NCBI GenBank assembly: GCA_964454025.1
Contig: CAYVRP010000025.1
Location: forward strand, 14,411 to 78,410
Source: JAFGBI01 sp964454025
GTDB taxonomy: Bacteria > Myxococcota_A > Polyangia > Polyangiales > Polyangiaceae
Direction: 5' to 3'
DNA: 64,000 nucleotides
The notes below the pieces were generated by a model that was given only the letters and a program-made list of their open reading frames with translations, was not told the DNA's origin and searched no databases. Positions 1-8,859 of the stretch are shown here, in pieces. The translations under genes and the position numbers were made by a program. Numbering within the stretch: the stretch's first letter is position 1; every line of letters begins with the position of its first letter.

Positions 1-1
1 G

Positions 2-904
2 GCGCTCCAGGTGGGGGCGCGACCCGTCTTCGCGGACATCGATCCGCGGACCGGCCTCATCGATCCCGAGCGGGTCGAGGCCGCCGTCACCCCGCGCACG
101 CGGGCCATCCTGTCGGTGGGCCTCTACGGGCAGCTGGCGGAGCTCCGGGCGCTGCGCGCGATCGCGGACCGCCACCACCTGTGGCTGGTCGACGACGCCG
201 CTCACTCCATCGAGGCCCGCGACGACGACACCCGCACCGGCGAGCTCCCCGACGCGACCGCGTTCAGCTTCTACGCCACCAAGAACCTGACCTGCGGGGA
301 CGGGGGCGCGCTGGCCGTCCACGACCCCGCGCTCGCGGCGCGGCTCCGCAGCCTGCGCAACCACGGCATCACCAAGGACGCCGCCTCCCGGTACGGCCAG
401 GCGTACCGGCACTGGGACATGGTCGAGCTCGGCTACAAGGCGGCGCTCACCGACATCCAGGCGGCGCTGCTCCTGCCCCAGCTACCGCACCTCGAGGCGC
501 GGCGCGCCCGCCGCCAGGCCCTGGTCGAGCGCTACGAGCGCGAGCTCTCGGGCCACGAGCACGTGCGGCTGGTGGCGCGGCGCGGCACCTCCGCGCACCA
601 CCTGTTCACGGTGCAGGTGCCCGCGCCGCTCCGCGACGCGGTCCTGGCCGGGCTCGGGCGCCGCCGCGTGGGGTGCGCGGTCAACTACCGCGCCGTGCAC
701 GCGCTGGCCTACTACCGCGACACCTTCGGCCTGTCGCCCCACGACTACCCGCAGGCCTTCGCCTTCGGCGAACGGACCGTCACCCTGCCGCTCTACCCCG
801 ACCTGCCCCCCGACGACGTGAGCGAGGTGGTCGGGGCGCTGGACGAGGCGCTCCGCGAGGCGCTCGCGGGGGGCGTCCCGGCCGCCCCCGGGGGCGCCGG
901 ATGA
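2..904 (+). CDS. DegT/DnrJ/EryC1/StrS-family PLP aminotransferase, 5' end outside window
   Basis: The frame is already open at the left edge (codons from base 2 read ALQVGARPVFADID, the usual family context), so the GTG at 11 is not the real start and roughly the first 80 residues are missing. Visible family motifs are the cofactor-site VDDAAHS, the Schiff-base lysine in FYATKN followed by GDGGA, and the LRNHG and GYKAALTDIQAA segments. These enzymes aminate keto-sugars or act as related PLP enzymes in polysaccharide, lipid A or antibiotic sugar pathways; the substrate cannot be read from the sequence. It overlaps the next gene by ATGA (901-904) and is the first visible member of a five-gene operon. 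Confidence 0.9.
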   Translation, partial: ALQVGARPVFADIDPRTGLIDPERVEAAVTPRTRAILSVGLYGQLAELRALRAIADRHHLWLVDDAAHSIEARDDDTRTGELPDATAFSFYATKNLTCGDGGALAVHDPALAARLRSLRNHGITKDAASRYGQAYRHWDMVELGYKAALTDIQAALLLPQLPHLEARRARRQALVERYERELSGHEHVRLVARRGTSAHHLFTVQVPAPLRDAVLAGLGRRRVGCAVNYRAVHALAYYRDTFGLSPHDYPQAFAFGERTVTLPLYPDLPPDDVSEVVGALDEALREALAGGVPAAPGGAG

Positions 905-1866
905 CGGACGCGCCCGAGCTGAGCGTGGTCGTCCCCGTCTACAACGAGGAGGACAACGTCGAGGAGCTGGTGCAGCGGCTGCGGGCGGTCCTCGAACGGC
1001 TGGGCCCGCCCTTCGAGATCGTGATCGTGGACGACGGCAGCGGCGACCGCACCCCGAGCCTGCTCCGCACCCTGGCCGCCGGCGACCGGCGGCTCAAGGT
1101 GCTCCGCTTCGCCCGCAACTTCGGCCAGGAGGCGGCGGTCCAGGCCGGCATGCTGCGCGCGCGGGGCCGGTGGATCCTGCAGACGGACGGCGATCTGCAG
1201 AACCCGCCGGAGGAGATCCCGAAGCTCCTGGCCAAGCGCGACGAGGGCTACGAGATCGTGTACGGAGCCCGCGAGCGGCGCCAGGACCCGCTCCTGCGGG
1301 TGCTCGCCTCCCGCCTGCTGGTCTGGTTCATGCGCACCGTGCTCGACATCCGTCTGCCCGAAGACGTGACCACCTTCCGCCTGATCCGCGGCGACGTCGC
1401 GCGCCTCATCGCGGGGCTGCCCGAGAAGCGCAAGTTCTTCAGCGCGCTGGCGGAGTGGACCGGCGCTCGCGCCGCCTCCATCCCCGTGGCGCACGCGGCA
1501 CGGCGCGCTGGCCGCACCAAGTACGACCTCGCCAAGCTGGTCAACCACACCTTCGACCTGATGGTCGGCTTCAGCGTCCGGCCGCTGCGCCTGATCGGCA
1601 CCGCGGGCGCGGCGTTCGCGCTGGCCGGGATCGCGTTCGCGCTCTACCGGGTCGTACAGAAGCTGCTCGGCGTCGACATCACGCTCGGCTACACCAGCCT
1701 CTTCAGTGCCGTGGTCGTGATCGGCGGGCTCCAGCTCATCGCGCTCAGCGTGATCGGGGAGTACGTGGGGCGCATCTTCATCCAGACGCAGGACCGCCCC
1801 CTGTACCGGATCGCGGAGGAGCTCAACCTCGACGACGCCGCGCCGAGGCCGGAGGCAGACCGATGA
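901..1866 (+). CDS. GT2-family glycosyltransferase, ArnC/DPM-like polyprenyl-phosphate type
   Basis: 321 residues. The N-terminal GT-A fold starts with LSVVVPVYNEE, has IVIVDDGS and the metal-binding TDGDLQNPPEEI segment, and is followed by two hydrophobic segments near residues 230-255 and 270-295, as in ArnC, GtrB and YfdH-type enzymes that load a sugar onto undecaprenyl phosphate at the inner membrane. ATG at 901 overlaps the upstream stop, and its own stop overlaps the ATG of the next gene. With an aminotransferase upstream, transfer of an amino sugar is plausible but inferred. Confidence 0.9.
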   Translation: MTDAPELSVVVPVYNEEDNVEELVQRLRAVLERLGPPFEIVIVDDGSGDRTPSLLRTLAAGDRRLKVLRFARNFGQEAAVQAGMLRARGRWILQTDGDLQNPPEEIPKLLAKRDEGYEIVYGARERRQDPLLRVLASRLLVWFMRTVLDIRLPEDVTTFRLIRGDVARLIAGLPEKRKFFSALAEWTGARAASIPVAHAARRAGRTKYDLAKLVNHTFDLMVGFSVRPLRLIGTAGAAFALAGIAFALYRVVQKLLGVDITLGYTSLFSAVVVIGGLQLIALSVIGEYVGRIFIQTQDRPLYRIAEELNLDDAAPRPEADR

Positions 1867-3098
1867 CCGCCCCCGGCGCCGCGCGGATCCTGATCGTAGG
1901 CTGCGGCTTTCCCCAGCTCGGCCTGCTCCGGTTCTGCCGCGCGGAGGGGCTGTTCGTGGTAGGCCTCGACCAGAACCCGCGCGCGGTAGGGCGTGACCTG
2001 TGCGACGCCTTCGCGGAGGCCTCCACCACCGACGCGGACGGGATCGCCCGCGCCGCGCGCGAGCACGGGGTCCGGGGCCTCACCACCGGCGGCTCGGACC
2101 ACGCGGTGATCCCGACCGCCCGCGCGGCGGAGGCGCTCGGGCTGCCGTTCTACGCCGCCAGCGCGCGGATCGCGGCGGCCGTGCACAAGGACGACATGCG
2201 CGCCCTCTACGCCCGCGGGGGCGCCCCCTCCCCGGCGTACCGGGTGGTCGCCACCGCCGCCGAGGCCGCCGCCTTCGTCGCCGAGCACGGGCTCCCCGTG
2301 GTGCTGAAGCCGGCGCGCGGATGGGGCCAGCGCGGGGTGCGGGTGGTGATGCGCCCCGACGAGCTCGCGCCGGCGATCGCCGATGCGCTGGGCGCGGCCG
2401 GGCGCGTCATGGACGCGCCGCGCTGCGTGCTCGAGGCCTTCATCGAGGGGCGCGAGTTCAGCGTCGCCGCCTACACCCGCGACGGCGCGACCGAGATCCT
2501 CGCGGTCACCGAGCGCATCATCACCGAGTACCCGGAGCCGCCCGGGATCACCTTCGCCGAGGTCCACCCGCCGGAGCTCGTGGACGCCGATCGGGCACGC
2601 GTCGAGGCCGCGGCCATCGCCGGGCTCCGTGCCCTCGGCTACGACCGTGGGCCGTCCTATACCCAGGTGCGCTGCGGACCCCGCGGCGCGTTCGTCGTCG
2701 AAACCGCGCTCCGCCTCGGGGGCGGGCTCGACCCGGACGTCACCCTGCTCGCCTCGGGCGTGTCCCTGTACCGCCGGATCGTGGGGGTGGCGCTCGGCCG
2801 CGAGGACTGGGAGCGCGCCGGGCCCGAGGCGCCTTCGCACGGCGGCGCCACCGGCCGTTTCCTCGTCGGCCGGCCCGGGCGCGTCCGCGCCGTGCGGGGG
2901 CTCGACGCGGCGCGCGCGCTGCCCGGCGTGGTCGACGCGCAGGTCTACGTGGGCCCGGGCGACACGGTGCACCCGCTCACCGATGGCGCCAAGCGCGCCG
3001 GCCACGTCCTCGCCTGCGGCGCGAGCCGGGCCGAGGCCGAGGCGCGGGCGGCGGCCGCGATGGCGCGGATCGAGATCGACACCACGGAGGCGTCGTGA
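1863..3098 (+). CDS. ATP-grasp domain protein, carboxylate-amine/thiol ligase type
   Basis: 411 residues. It opens with a Rossmann-like preATP-grasp segment (RILIVGCGFPQ, residues 8-18), followed by ATP-grasp elements: LPVVLKPARGWGQRGV, EAFIEGREFSVAAY and the metal-ligand stretch VVETALRLGGG near residue 280. Proteins of this kind join a carboxylate to an amine or thiol with ATP; the substrates are unknown. Start and stop overlap both neighbours by 4 bp, so it is translated within the same operon as the aminotransferase, glycosyltransferase and methyltransferase, consistent with tailoring of one secreted or envelope product. Confidence 0.82.
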   Translation: MTAPGAARILIVGCGFPQLGLLRFCRAEGLFVVGLDQNPRAVGRDLCDAFAEASTTDADGIARAAREHGVRGLTTGGSDHAVIPTARAAEALGLPFYAASARIAAAVHKDDMRALYARGGAPSPAYRVVATAAEAAAFVAEHGLPVVLKPARGWGQRGVRVVMRPDELAPAIADALGAAGRVMDAPRCVLEAFIEGREFSVAAYTRDGATEILAVTERIITEYPEPPGITFAEVHPPELVDADRARVEAAAIAGLRALGYDRGPSYTQVRCGPRGAFVVETALRLGGGLDPDVTLLASGVSLYRRIVGVALGREDWERAGPEAPSHGGATGRFLVGRPGRVRAVRGLDAARALPGVVDAQVYVGPGDTVHPLTDGAKRAGHVLACGASRAEAEARAAAAMARIEIDTTEAS

Positions 3099-3919
3099 CC
3101 GGGCGGGGCCTCGGCCTGCTCGAGCTGCTGCGGGACCGGCGACGCAAGCGGGGCCTGTACGACTCACCCGCGTACTGGGACAAGAAGGCGCGCGCCTACC
3201 AGGGGCTGGCGCGGAGCAACTGGCCCAGCAACGCCTACAACGAGCACGTCCACGCGCGCCAGGTCGCGCTGCTCGAGGAGCTCCTGGGGCCGGTCGCGGG
3301 GCTCCGCGTCGCCGACGTCGGCGCCGGGACCGGGCGCATGAGCCTGCTGCTCGCGCGCCGCGGCGCCCGGGTGCACGGCTTCGACTTCTCGCCGCTCGCG
3401 CTGGAGGTGGCGCGACGGGACGCGGCCGGGGCGGGGCTCGACGTCACCTTCTCCGAGCACGACGTCAGCCGCGCGCCGGACCCGGCCCTCGTCGGCGCCT
3501 TCGACGTCGCGCTCACCGTCGGCTGCCTCGCGCTCGCCTGCCGCGATCTCGACGAGCTCGAGCGGACGCTCGGCCACGTGGCCTCGCTCGTCCGCGCGGG
3601 CGGGCGCGTGCTGCTCATCGAGCCCGTGCACGCGGGGCGGCTGCTGGCGCGGATCCTCCGGGCCAGCGTCGACGACTGGTGCGAGCGGGCGCGCCGCCAG
3701 GGGCTCCAGCTCGTCGCGCGGCGCGGGGTGATGTTCGTGCCCGCGCGGTACCTGCTCGCCTTCCGCGACCTGCCCCCGCTCCTGACCACGCCCCTGTTCC
3801 GCGCCGGCGAGCAGGTGCTCGACCGAGCGCACGCCGCCGGCTTCGGGCGCGCGCTCGAGCCGCTGGCCGACTACAAGGCGCTCCTCTTCTGCCGCGAGGC
3901 CCGCGCCGCGCCGCCATGA
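3095..3919 (+). CDS. class I SAM-dependent methyltransferase
   Basis: 274 residues starting from GTG at 3095, which overlaps the preceding stop (GTGA). Motif I is VADVGAGTGRMS (about residues 68-79), followed by the acidic end of beta-2 in VHGFDFSPLAL and the post-I region FDVALTVGCLAL. The C-terminal half after residue 180 is less typical and may bind the acceptor. The acceptor is unknown; context suggests a lipid-linked or secreted glycan or small molecule made by the neighbouring operon genes. Confidence 0.85.
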   Translation: MTGRGLGLLELLRDRRRKRGLYDSPAYWDKKARAYQGLARSNWPSNAYNEHVHARQVALLEELLGPVAGLRVADVGAGTGRMSLLLARRGARVHGFDFSPLALEVARRDAAGAGLDVTFSEHDVSRAPDPALVGAFDVALTVGCLALACRDLDELERTLGHVASLVRAGGRVLLIEPVHAGRLLARILRASVDDWCERARRQGLQLVARRGVMFVPARYLLAFRDLPPLLTTPLFRAGEQVLDRAHAAGFGRALEPLADYKALLFCREARAAPP

Positions 3920-4878
3920 GGCGCCCGGTCACGCTGGCGCTCAAGCTCCTGGTCACGGTGGCGCTGCTCGCCGCGGTGCTGCTGCGGGTCGACCTGGGCG
4001 GGGTCGCGCGGGCGCTCCGCTCGCTCTCGGCCGGCGCCATCGCCGCCGCGCTCGCGCTCACGGCGCTCTCGGTGCTGGTGTCGGCCTGGCGCTGGCACCG
4101 GGTGCTCGCGCACCTCGGCGAACGCGTGTCCCCCTGGGCGCTGGTCGGCGACACGCTGGTCGGCACCACCTATAACCTCCTGCTCCCCACCTCCGTCGGC
4201 GGCGACGTCGCGCGCGCCCTGCGCGCGAGCCGCCGCGTGCGCGACGCCGAGCACGCCTGGGCCTCGGTCGGGTTCGAGCGGCTCCTCGGCCTCTTCTCGC
4301 TGGTGCTGGTGTCGGCCGTGGGCCTGCTGCGCGGGCTCACCGGCGCCACGGCGCCGGTGCTGGCGGCCGCCGCCGGGATGGCCGCGGTCCTCGCCGCGCT
4401 GGTGGTGGGGGCGCCCGTGCCGCTCCGCCTGGCCGCGCGGCTCGGCGAGCGCCGCGCGGCGCCGCTCTCGGCGCGCCTCCGGCGCGTCGCGGCCGCCTGG
4501 GGCGGCGCGCTCGCGCGCCCGGCACCGCGCCTCGAGACCCTGGCCTGGTCGGTGCTCTACCAGGTGGTCGCCCTGACCATCCTGGTGCCCGTCGCCGCCG
4601 CCTGGTCCGTCCCCAACCTGGTGGCGGCGCTCTACCTCGGCGTCCCCGTCGCCCTGGTGGCGGCCACGCTGCCGGTGAGCCTCGGCGGGCACGGCCTGCG
4701 GGAGTCGCTGTTCGTGGTCGTGCTGGTGCCGTTCGGGCTCGAGGCGGACCAGGCCTTCGCGCTGTCGCTGGTCTGGCTCGCCTCGAACCTCGCCGTGGGC
4801 CTGGCTGGCCTGACGGTGCTGCTCGGGAGCGGCCCCGCGCGGCCCCCGCCGGCGGCGAGCGCGGGAGAGCGAGCGTAG
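3916..4878 (+). CDS. YbhN/UPF0104-family polytopic membrane protein (LPG synthase TM-region type)
   Basis: 320 residues, about eight hydrophobic segments, no cytoplasmic catalytic domain. Family hallmarks are SAWRWHRVLAHLG after TM2, NLLLPTSVGGDVARA, and LPVSLGGHGLRESLF near residue 255. This fold resembles the flippase domain of MprF, and family members are often found with glycosyltransferases, so lipid or lipid-linked sugar translocation is a reasonable inference. ATG at 3916 overlaps the methyltransferase stop. It is the last gene of the 4-bp-overlap operon. Confidence 0.85.
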   Translation: MRRPVTLALKLLVTVALLAAVLLRVDLGGVARALRSLSAGAIAAALALTALSVLVSAWRWHRVLAHLGERVSPWALVGDTLVGTTYNLLLPTSVGGDVARALRASRRVRDAEHAWASVGFERLLGLFSLVLVSAVGLLRGLTGATAPVLAAAAGMAAVLAALVVGAPVPLRLAARLGERRAAPLSARLRRVAAAWGGALARPAPRLETLAWSVLYQVVALTILVPVAAAWSVPNLVAALYLGVPVALVAATLPVSLGGHGLRESLFVVVLVPFGLEADQAFALSLVWLASNLAVGLAGLTVLLGSGPARPPPAASAGERA

Positions 4879-4879
4879 G

Positions 4880-6799
4880 ATGGCGCCGAACGGGGAGGCC
4901 GTGACCCTGGAGGACGCGTACCTGCGCGCGAGCGAGGCGCTCCGGGAGCGCGCGGCCGGCGACGGCGCCGCCCCGGCGACGGCGCTCGAGCCGCGAGCGC
5001 GGGGGCTCCGGGCGGGGGTGCTGCTGGCGGTCGCGCGGGCGCTGCTCGAGGAGGTGGGCGCGGATCCCGGGGCGCTGCGCGACGGCGCGCTCCACGCCCT
5101 CGGCGGCGCGGTGGAGCTCCCGCCCGCCCTGGCGGCGGCGGCGGCGGCGTTCGCGCGCGCCGAGGTGGGGCCGCCCCCGCGCGCCGAGCTGGAGCGGGCG
5201 CTGCGGCGGGCGCACCGGATCGGCGAGGCCCTCGACCTGCTGCTGGCCCTCGACGCGCGCCAGCGGCGCGCCGGCGACGTGCCGGCCGAGCGGCGGCGGA
5301 CCGGGAGCTACTTCACCCCGCACGCGGTCGCGCGCTCGGTCGTCGAGCGCGCGCTCGAGCGCTCCTCGCTGGCCGCGGCGGCCGCCGCGCCCGGCTTCGT
5401 GGTGCTGGATCCGGCCGTCGGGGGCGGGGCGTTCCTGCTCGAGGCGGCCGCGGCGTTGATCCGCGCGGGCGGTCGCGGCGAGGGGCCGGCGGCGCGGCGA
5501 CGGATCGTCGCGCTCCTGCGCGGGGTGGACCTCTCCTCGCTCGCCGTCGGCGTGGCCGAGATCGCCCTCTGGCTGTTCGTGGAGGAGCGCGACGCCCCCC
5601 TCGGCCGCCCGGGACCGCTCGTCCGCGGCGACTCGCTGCTGGACGCCCGCGCGCCCTTCACCGACGTGAGCTGGCTGGTCGGCAACCCGCCCTGGGTGGC
5701 GTTCCAGGGGCGCGCGGCGCAGCCGCTCCCGCCCGCGGTGCGCGCGGAGTACCGGCGCCGCTACCCCGCCTTCCGCGGCTATCCCACGCTCCAGAGCCTC
5801 TTCGTGCAGCGCGCGACGGAGCTCGCCCCGCGTGGCGTCATCTCGCTCCTGCTCCCGAGCTCGGTCGCCGACCTCGACGGCTACGCGAGCTGTCGCGCCG
5901 CGCTCTGCGCGACCCACGTGCCCGCCGAGCCGCTGCTCGAGGACGGCCAGGACGCCTTCCCGGGGGTCGTGCAGCCCTGCTTCGGCCTGGTCGCCACGCC
6001 CCGGCGCGCCCCGCTCGCCACCGACGAGGAGCGGTCCCGCCCCTGGGTGCTCGCCGAGCGGGCTCGCCTGCGCGGCGACGCCCGCGCGATCGGGGTGCCC
6101 GCGTGCCTGCTCGAGCTCGCGGGGCGGCCGCCGTTGCCTCCCCGCACCTTCGGCGAGCTCGGGCTGCAAAGCAATCGCCGCGTCACCGCGGAGCTCTTCC
6201 GGCGCGCCGGCGCGCCCGCGGCGCCCTTCGTCGAGCCGCTGCTCGAGGGGCGCAACGTGCAGGAGTTCCGGGAGGACCCGCCGGAGCTCTTCCTGCACCC
6301 GGACCCGGTCGTCCTCGCCGCGGCCCGCTGCCGCCTGCGCCCCCTGGCGGACTACGCGCGGGCCACCCTGGTGGTGCGCCAGACCGCGGCGTACCCGATC
6401 GCGGCGCGCCACGGCGGCCTGCGCTTCCGCAACTCGCTCCTGGCCGGCTACGAGGGGCCGGACCTGCCCGGCGAGCTCCTCCTGGGGCTGCTCAACAGCG
6501 CGCTCTACCGCGCGCTCCACCTGAGCCGCCAGCGCGACGCGCGGCAGGCAGCGTTCCCGCAGGTGAAGATCGCGCACCTGCGCGCGCTGCCGTCGCCGCC
6601 CGACGACGGCCCCGGGCGCGCCCGCGTCCAGCAGATCGCGAGCGAGGCGACCCGCGGCGGCGGGCTGACCCGCGCGGCGCGCGAGGCCCTGGATCGCGCG
6701 GTGTTCGACCTGTTCGCGCTCCCGACCGACAGCCGGGCGGAGGTGCTGGCGTTCCTCCGCCATCGAGCCCCGAAGGCCCTCGCCCCGTCGCTGCCGTGA
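4880..6799 (+). CDS. N6-adenine DNA methyltransferase, Eco57I/type IIG-like, apparently orphan
   Basis: 639 residues. SAM-binding region near residues 135-190: TGSYFTPHAVARSVV (motif X-like) and VLDPAVGGGAFLLEA (motif I). The catalytic motif IV is VGNPPWVAF near residue 271, with NPPW as in N6-adenine methylases. The C-terminal third resembles the target-recognition part of Eco57I-like enzymes (LQSNRRVTAEL, LLGLLNSALYR). No nuclease motif or separate restriction gene is visible nearby, and at 639 residues it is shorter than fused restriction-methylase proteins. It begins 1 bp after the preceding stop, so it may be cotranscribed with the envelope operon, which is odd in functional terms. Confidence 0.85.
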   Translation: MAPNGEAVTLEDAYLRASEALRERAAGDGAAPATALEPRARGLRAGVLLAVARALLEEVGADPGALRDGALHALGGAVELPPALAAAAAAFARAEVGPPPRAELERALRRAHRIGEALDLLLALDARQRRAGDVPAERRRTGSYFTPHAVARSVVERALERSSLAAAAAAPGFVVLDPAVGGGAFLLEAAAALIRAGGRGEGPAARRRIVALLRGVDLSSLAVGVAEIALWLFVEERDAPLGRPGPLVRGDSLLDARAPFTDVSWLVGNPPWVAFQGRAAQPLPPAVRAEYRRRYPAFRGYPTLQSLFVQRATELAPRGVISLLLPSSVADLDGYASCRAALCATHVPAEPLLEDGQDAFPGVVQPCFGLVATPRRAPLATDEERSRPWVLAERARLRGDARAIGVPACLLELAGRPPLPPRTFGELGLQSNRRVTAELFRRAGAPAAPFVEPLLEGRNVQEFREDPPELFLHPDPVVLAAARCRLRPLADYARATLVVRQTAAYPIAARHGGLRFRNSLLAGYEGPDLPGELLLGLLNSALYRALHLSRQRDARQAAFPQVKIAHLRALPSPPDDGPGRARVQQIASEATRGGGLTRAAREALDRAVFDLFALPTDSRAEVLAFLRHRAPKALAPSLP

Positions 6800-6814
6800 G
6801 CGGCGCGGCGGCCG

Positions 6815-8395
6815 TCACGCCCAGACCTGCTTCGCGCGCAGCGTCGCGACGGCGCCCCCGCCGGCACCCGACGCCCCGGCGAGCCCGCCGGCGCCGGCGA
6901 CGGGCTCGCCGCCGTGGCCCGCCGTGCCGCCGTCGGCGGGCACCCTGTCGGAGACGAAGCCGCCGAAACCGCCGAGAGGGATGGTGTCGCCCTGAGAACC
7001 CCCGCGCCCGCCCGCCGGGAGATCGTCGGACACGAAGCCGCCGGAGCCCCCCGCCCGATCCGAGCCCCCGATGCCGAAACCGCCGGCGGGCAGCGCGTCC
7101 GACACGAAACCGCCCGTGCCCCCGTCGGGCCACGGATCGTCCACCGTGCCGCCCAGGCCGCCGCCGCTGGGCGTGGAGTCGTCGATCATCCCGCCGAACG
7201 CGCCCGTCGGCAGCATGTCGTAGGCGTAGCCGCCGCTGCCGCCGAAGGGCAACGGATCCACGGTGCCGCCCGCGCCGCCGAGCTGCACGAAGCCGCCCGC
7301 GCCGCCCTCCTCCCCGGCGCCGCCCGCGCCGGCGTCGGCGGAGGGACCGGGATCCCCATCGTCGTGGGTCGCGCGGCCGCCGCAGGCCTGCGCGCCGAGG
7401 GACATGGCGCCGACGACGGCGACGCCCCCCACCGCGCCGCGCAGCGACCGAATCCGCGCGCGCCGCGCGGCCTCCTCCCGCTGCTCCTCGGTGAACGCGA
7501 GCAGGCCCTCGATGAGGTCGTCGAGAGCGGCGTGCCACTGCCGAGCGTGGGCCGCGACGCGGAGTGCGAGCCGGGCCGTCTCGCGCTCGATCCGGTCCCG
7601 GTCCCCGAGCTCGGCGCCGGCGGCGAGCGCGATGGCCGCCTCGAGGTGCGACGCGGTGTCGAGCGTAACCCTTTGGACCAGCTCCGCGCCGCGCGCCAGC
7701 AGCCGCCGGCCGCGCGGCGCGGATGCTTCGTAGAACGTCGCGAGGACCTGGGTCATGTAGCCGAGGCCCATGGTGCGGTTGGCGACGCCGCCGGCGTCGA
7801 AGTTCCGCTCGTGGAGGGAGGCCGCCGCGATCCGGTAGAGCAGCTCCGCGCGGTCGTCCGCGATCCGGTAGTCCCAGCCGAGGTGGCTCCCGCCGAGCGC
7901 GCCGCGCGAAGGGCAACGCGTCGAGATCCTCGTGCAGCGGCCGCGGCGCCGTCCGGAGCGGCGCGCCGTCACCGCCGCGGACGACGAGGCCGGGGACCGC
8001 GTCCAGCGGTTCTCGCCGCTCGAGCGCGCGGAACAGCTCCACCACGGTGGTTTCCCCGTCGTGGAGCACCACCGAGTCGAGCGCCGCCTCGTGCCGGACG
8101 AGCTCGTCGGCCGCGAGCGTCGCGTACTGCCCGCCCGCGCCAGGTGGCCCCGGAAGCCCTCCGCGCGCAGCCCCCGCGCCAGCATGAGGAAGTCCCGGGC
8201 GCGGTGCTGGAACTGCATCCCGAGCCCGATGAGCCCCGGGCGGCGCGCGCGGCGCTCGGCGAGGACCGCGTCGAGCTGATCGAGGTCGTTGTACGGCACC
8301 ACCTCGACGCGGTGCCGCGCCGCACCGAGCGCCGCGGCGACCATCCCGAGCCCCAGGTTGTCCTCCACGTCGGCGCCGACCAGCGCGATGCGCAT
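6815..8395 (-). pseudogene. decayed B12-binding radical SAM protein with Gly-rich repeat tail
   Basis: An ATG at 8395 with a GGGAGG ribosome site begins a cobalamin-binding domain (RIALVGADVEDNLGLGMVAA). Near 8133-8145 the family sequence changes frame (GGQYATLAADEL onward) and returns to the original frame near 7890-7912. At that second junction the text jumps from the B12-domain end (EDLDALPF) straight to the C-terminal half (HLGWDYRIADDRAELLYRI). The radical SAM barrel with its CxxxCxxC cluster, usually about 200-250 residues, is missing. Downstream come a hydrophobic segment ending GAQACGG and about 130 residues of Gly-rich repeats of the form GGFVSD-x-LPAGG, ending at 6815. Two frame changes plus the lost catalytic core indicate a dead gene, although single-base sequencing errors could explain the frame changes. 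Confidence 0.7.
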
Positions 8396-8859
8396 GGAAC
8401 ACCTCCCGATGAGCTCGACCGAAGCACCGCGCCGCTCCGCCGACGGCGAGGGCACGAGCGCTTCGGCATTCCGCCGCGACTCGGGAACCGTCCGACGCGC
8501 CTGCGCGCCGCCGTCAGTTGCGGCGGGATCGCATGCCTGCTCGGCGCTTCCTGCAGCGAGCTGCGCGATGAGCCCCCGAGCAACCGTCGCCGAGCAGCTC
8601 GGTTGCCTCGAGGTGACGCCCCTGGCTATCCGACCAGCAGCTGGGTGACCCCGGAAGGCCCCCCGCCTCGGCCGGCGCCCGGCTGCCCCTGGCGCTGCTC
8701 GAACGGCGGCGAGGCGACCTGCACATGCTTCGACGGCACGGGGCCGAAGCCGCCGAGTCGCCCTCGGGCCACGCGTGACGAAGGAGCCGCGAGCGTCGCC
8801 GGACGTGACCGGGCGGCGCAGCGAGGTGGCTCGAGGTCTTCCGTGATACCCTCCGAGCC
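8396..8859. other. gene-poor stretch between divergent genes
   Basis: It separates the minus-strand radical SAM remnant from the plus-strand hydrolase and should hold both promoters. No start-to-stop frame has convincing domain content. One plus-strand frame (about 8490-8863) reads a short hydrophobic segment followed by Cys-rich text (CSNGGEATCTCFDG) that resembles a degraded small lipoprotein, but it lacks a normal start codon. Confidence 0.4.

Noticed and set aside
4337..6763. Long minus-strand open frame (about 800 residues) opposite the methylase
   Set aside because: Arg/Gln/Gly-rich random text with no domains. It is a shadow of the plus-strand gene, as expected at this GC content.
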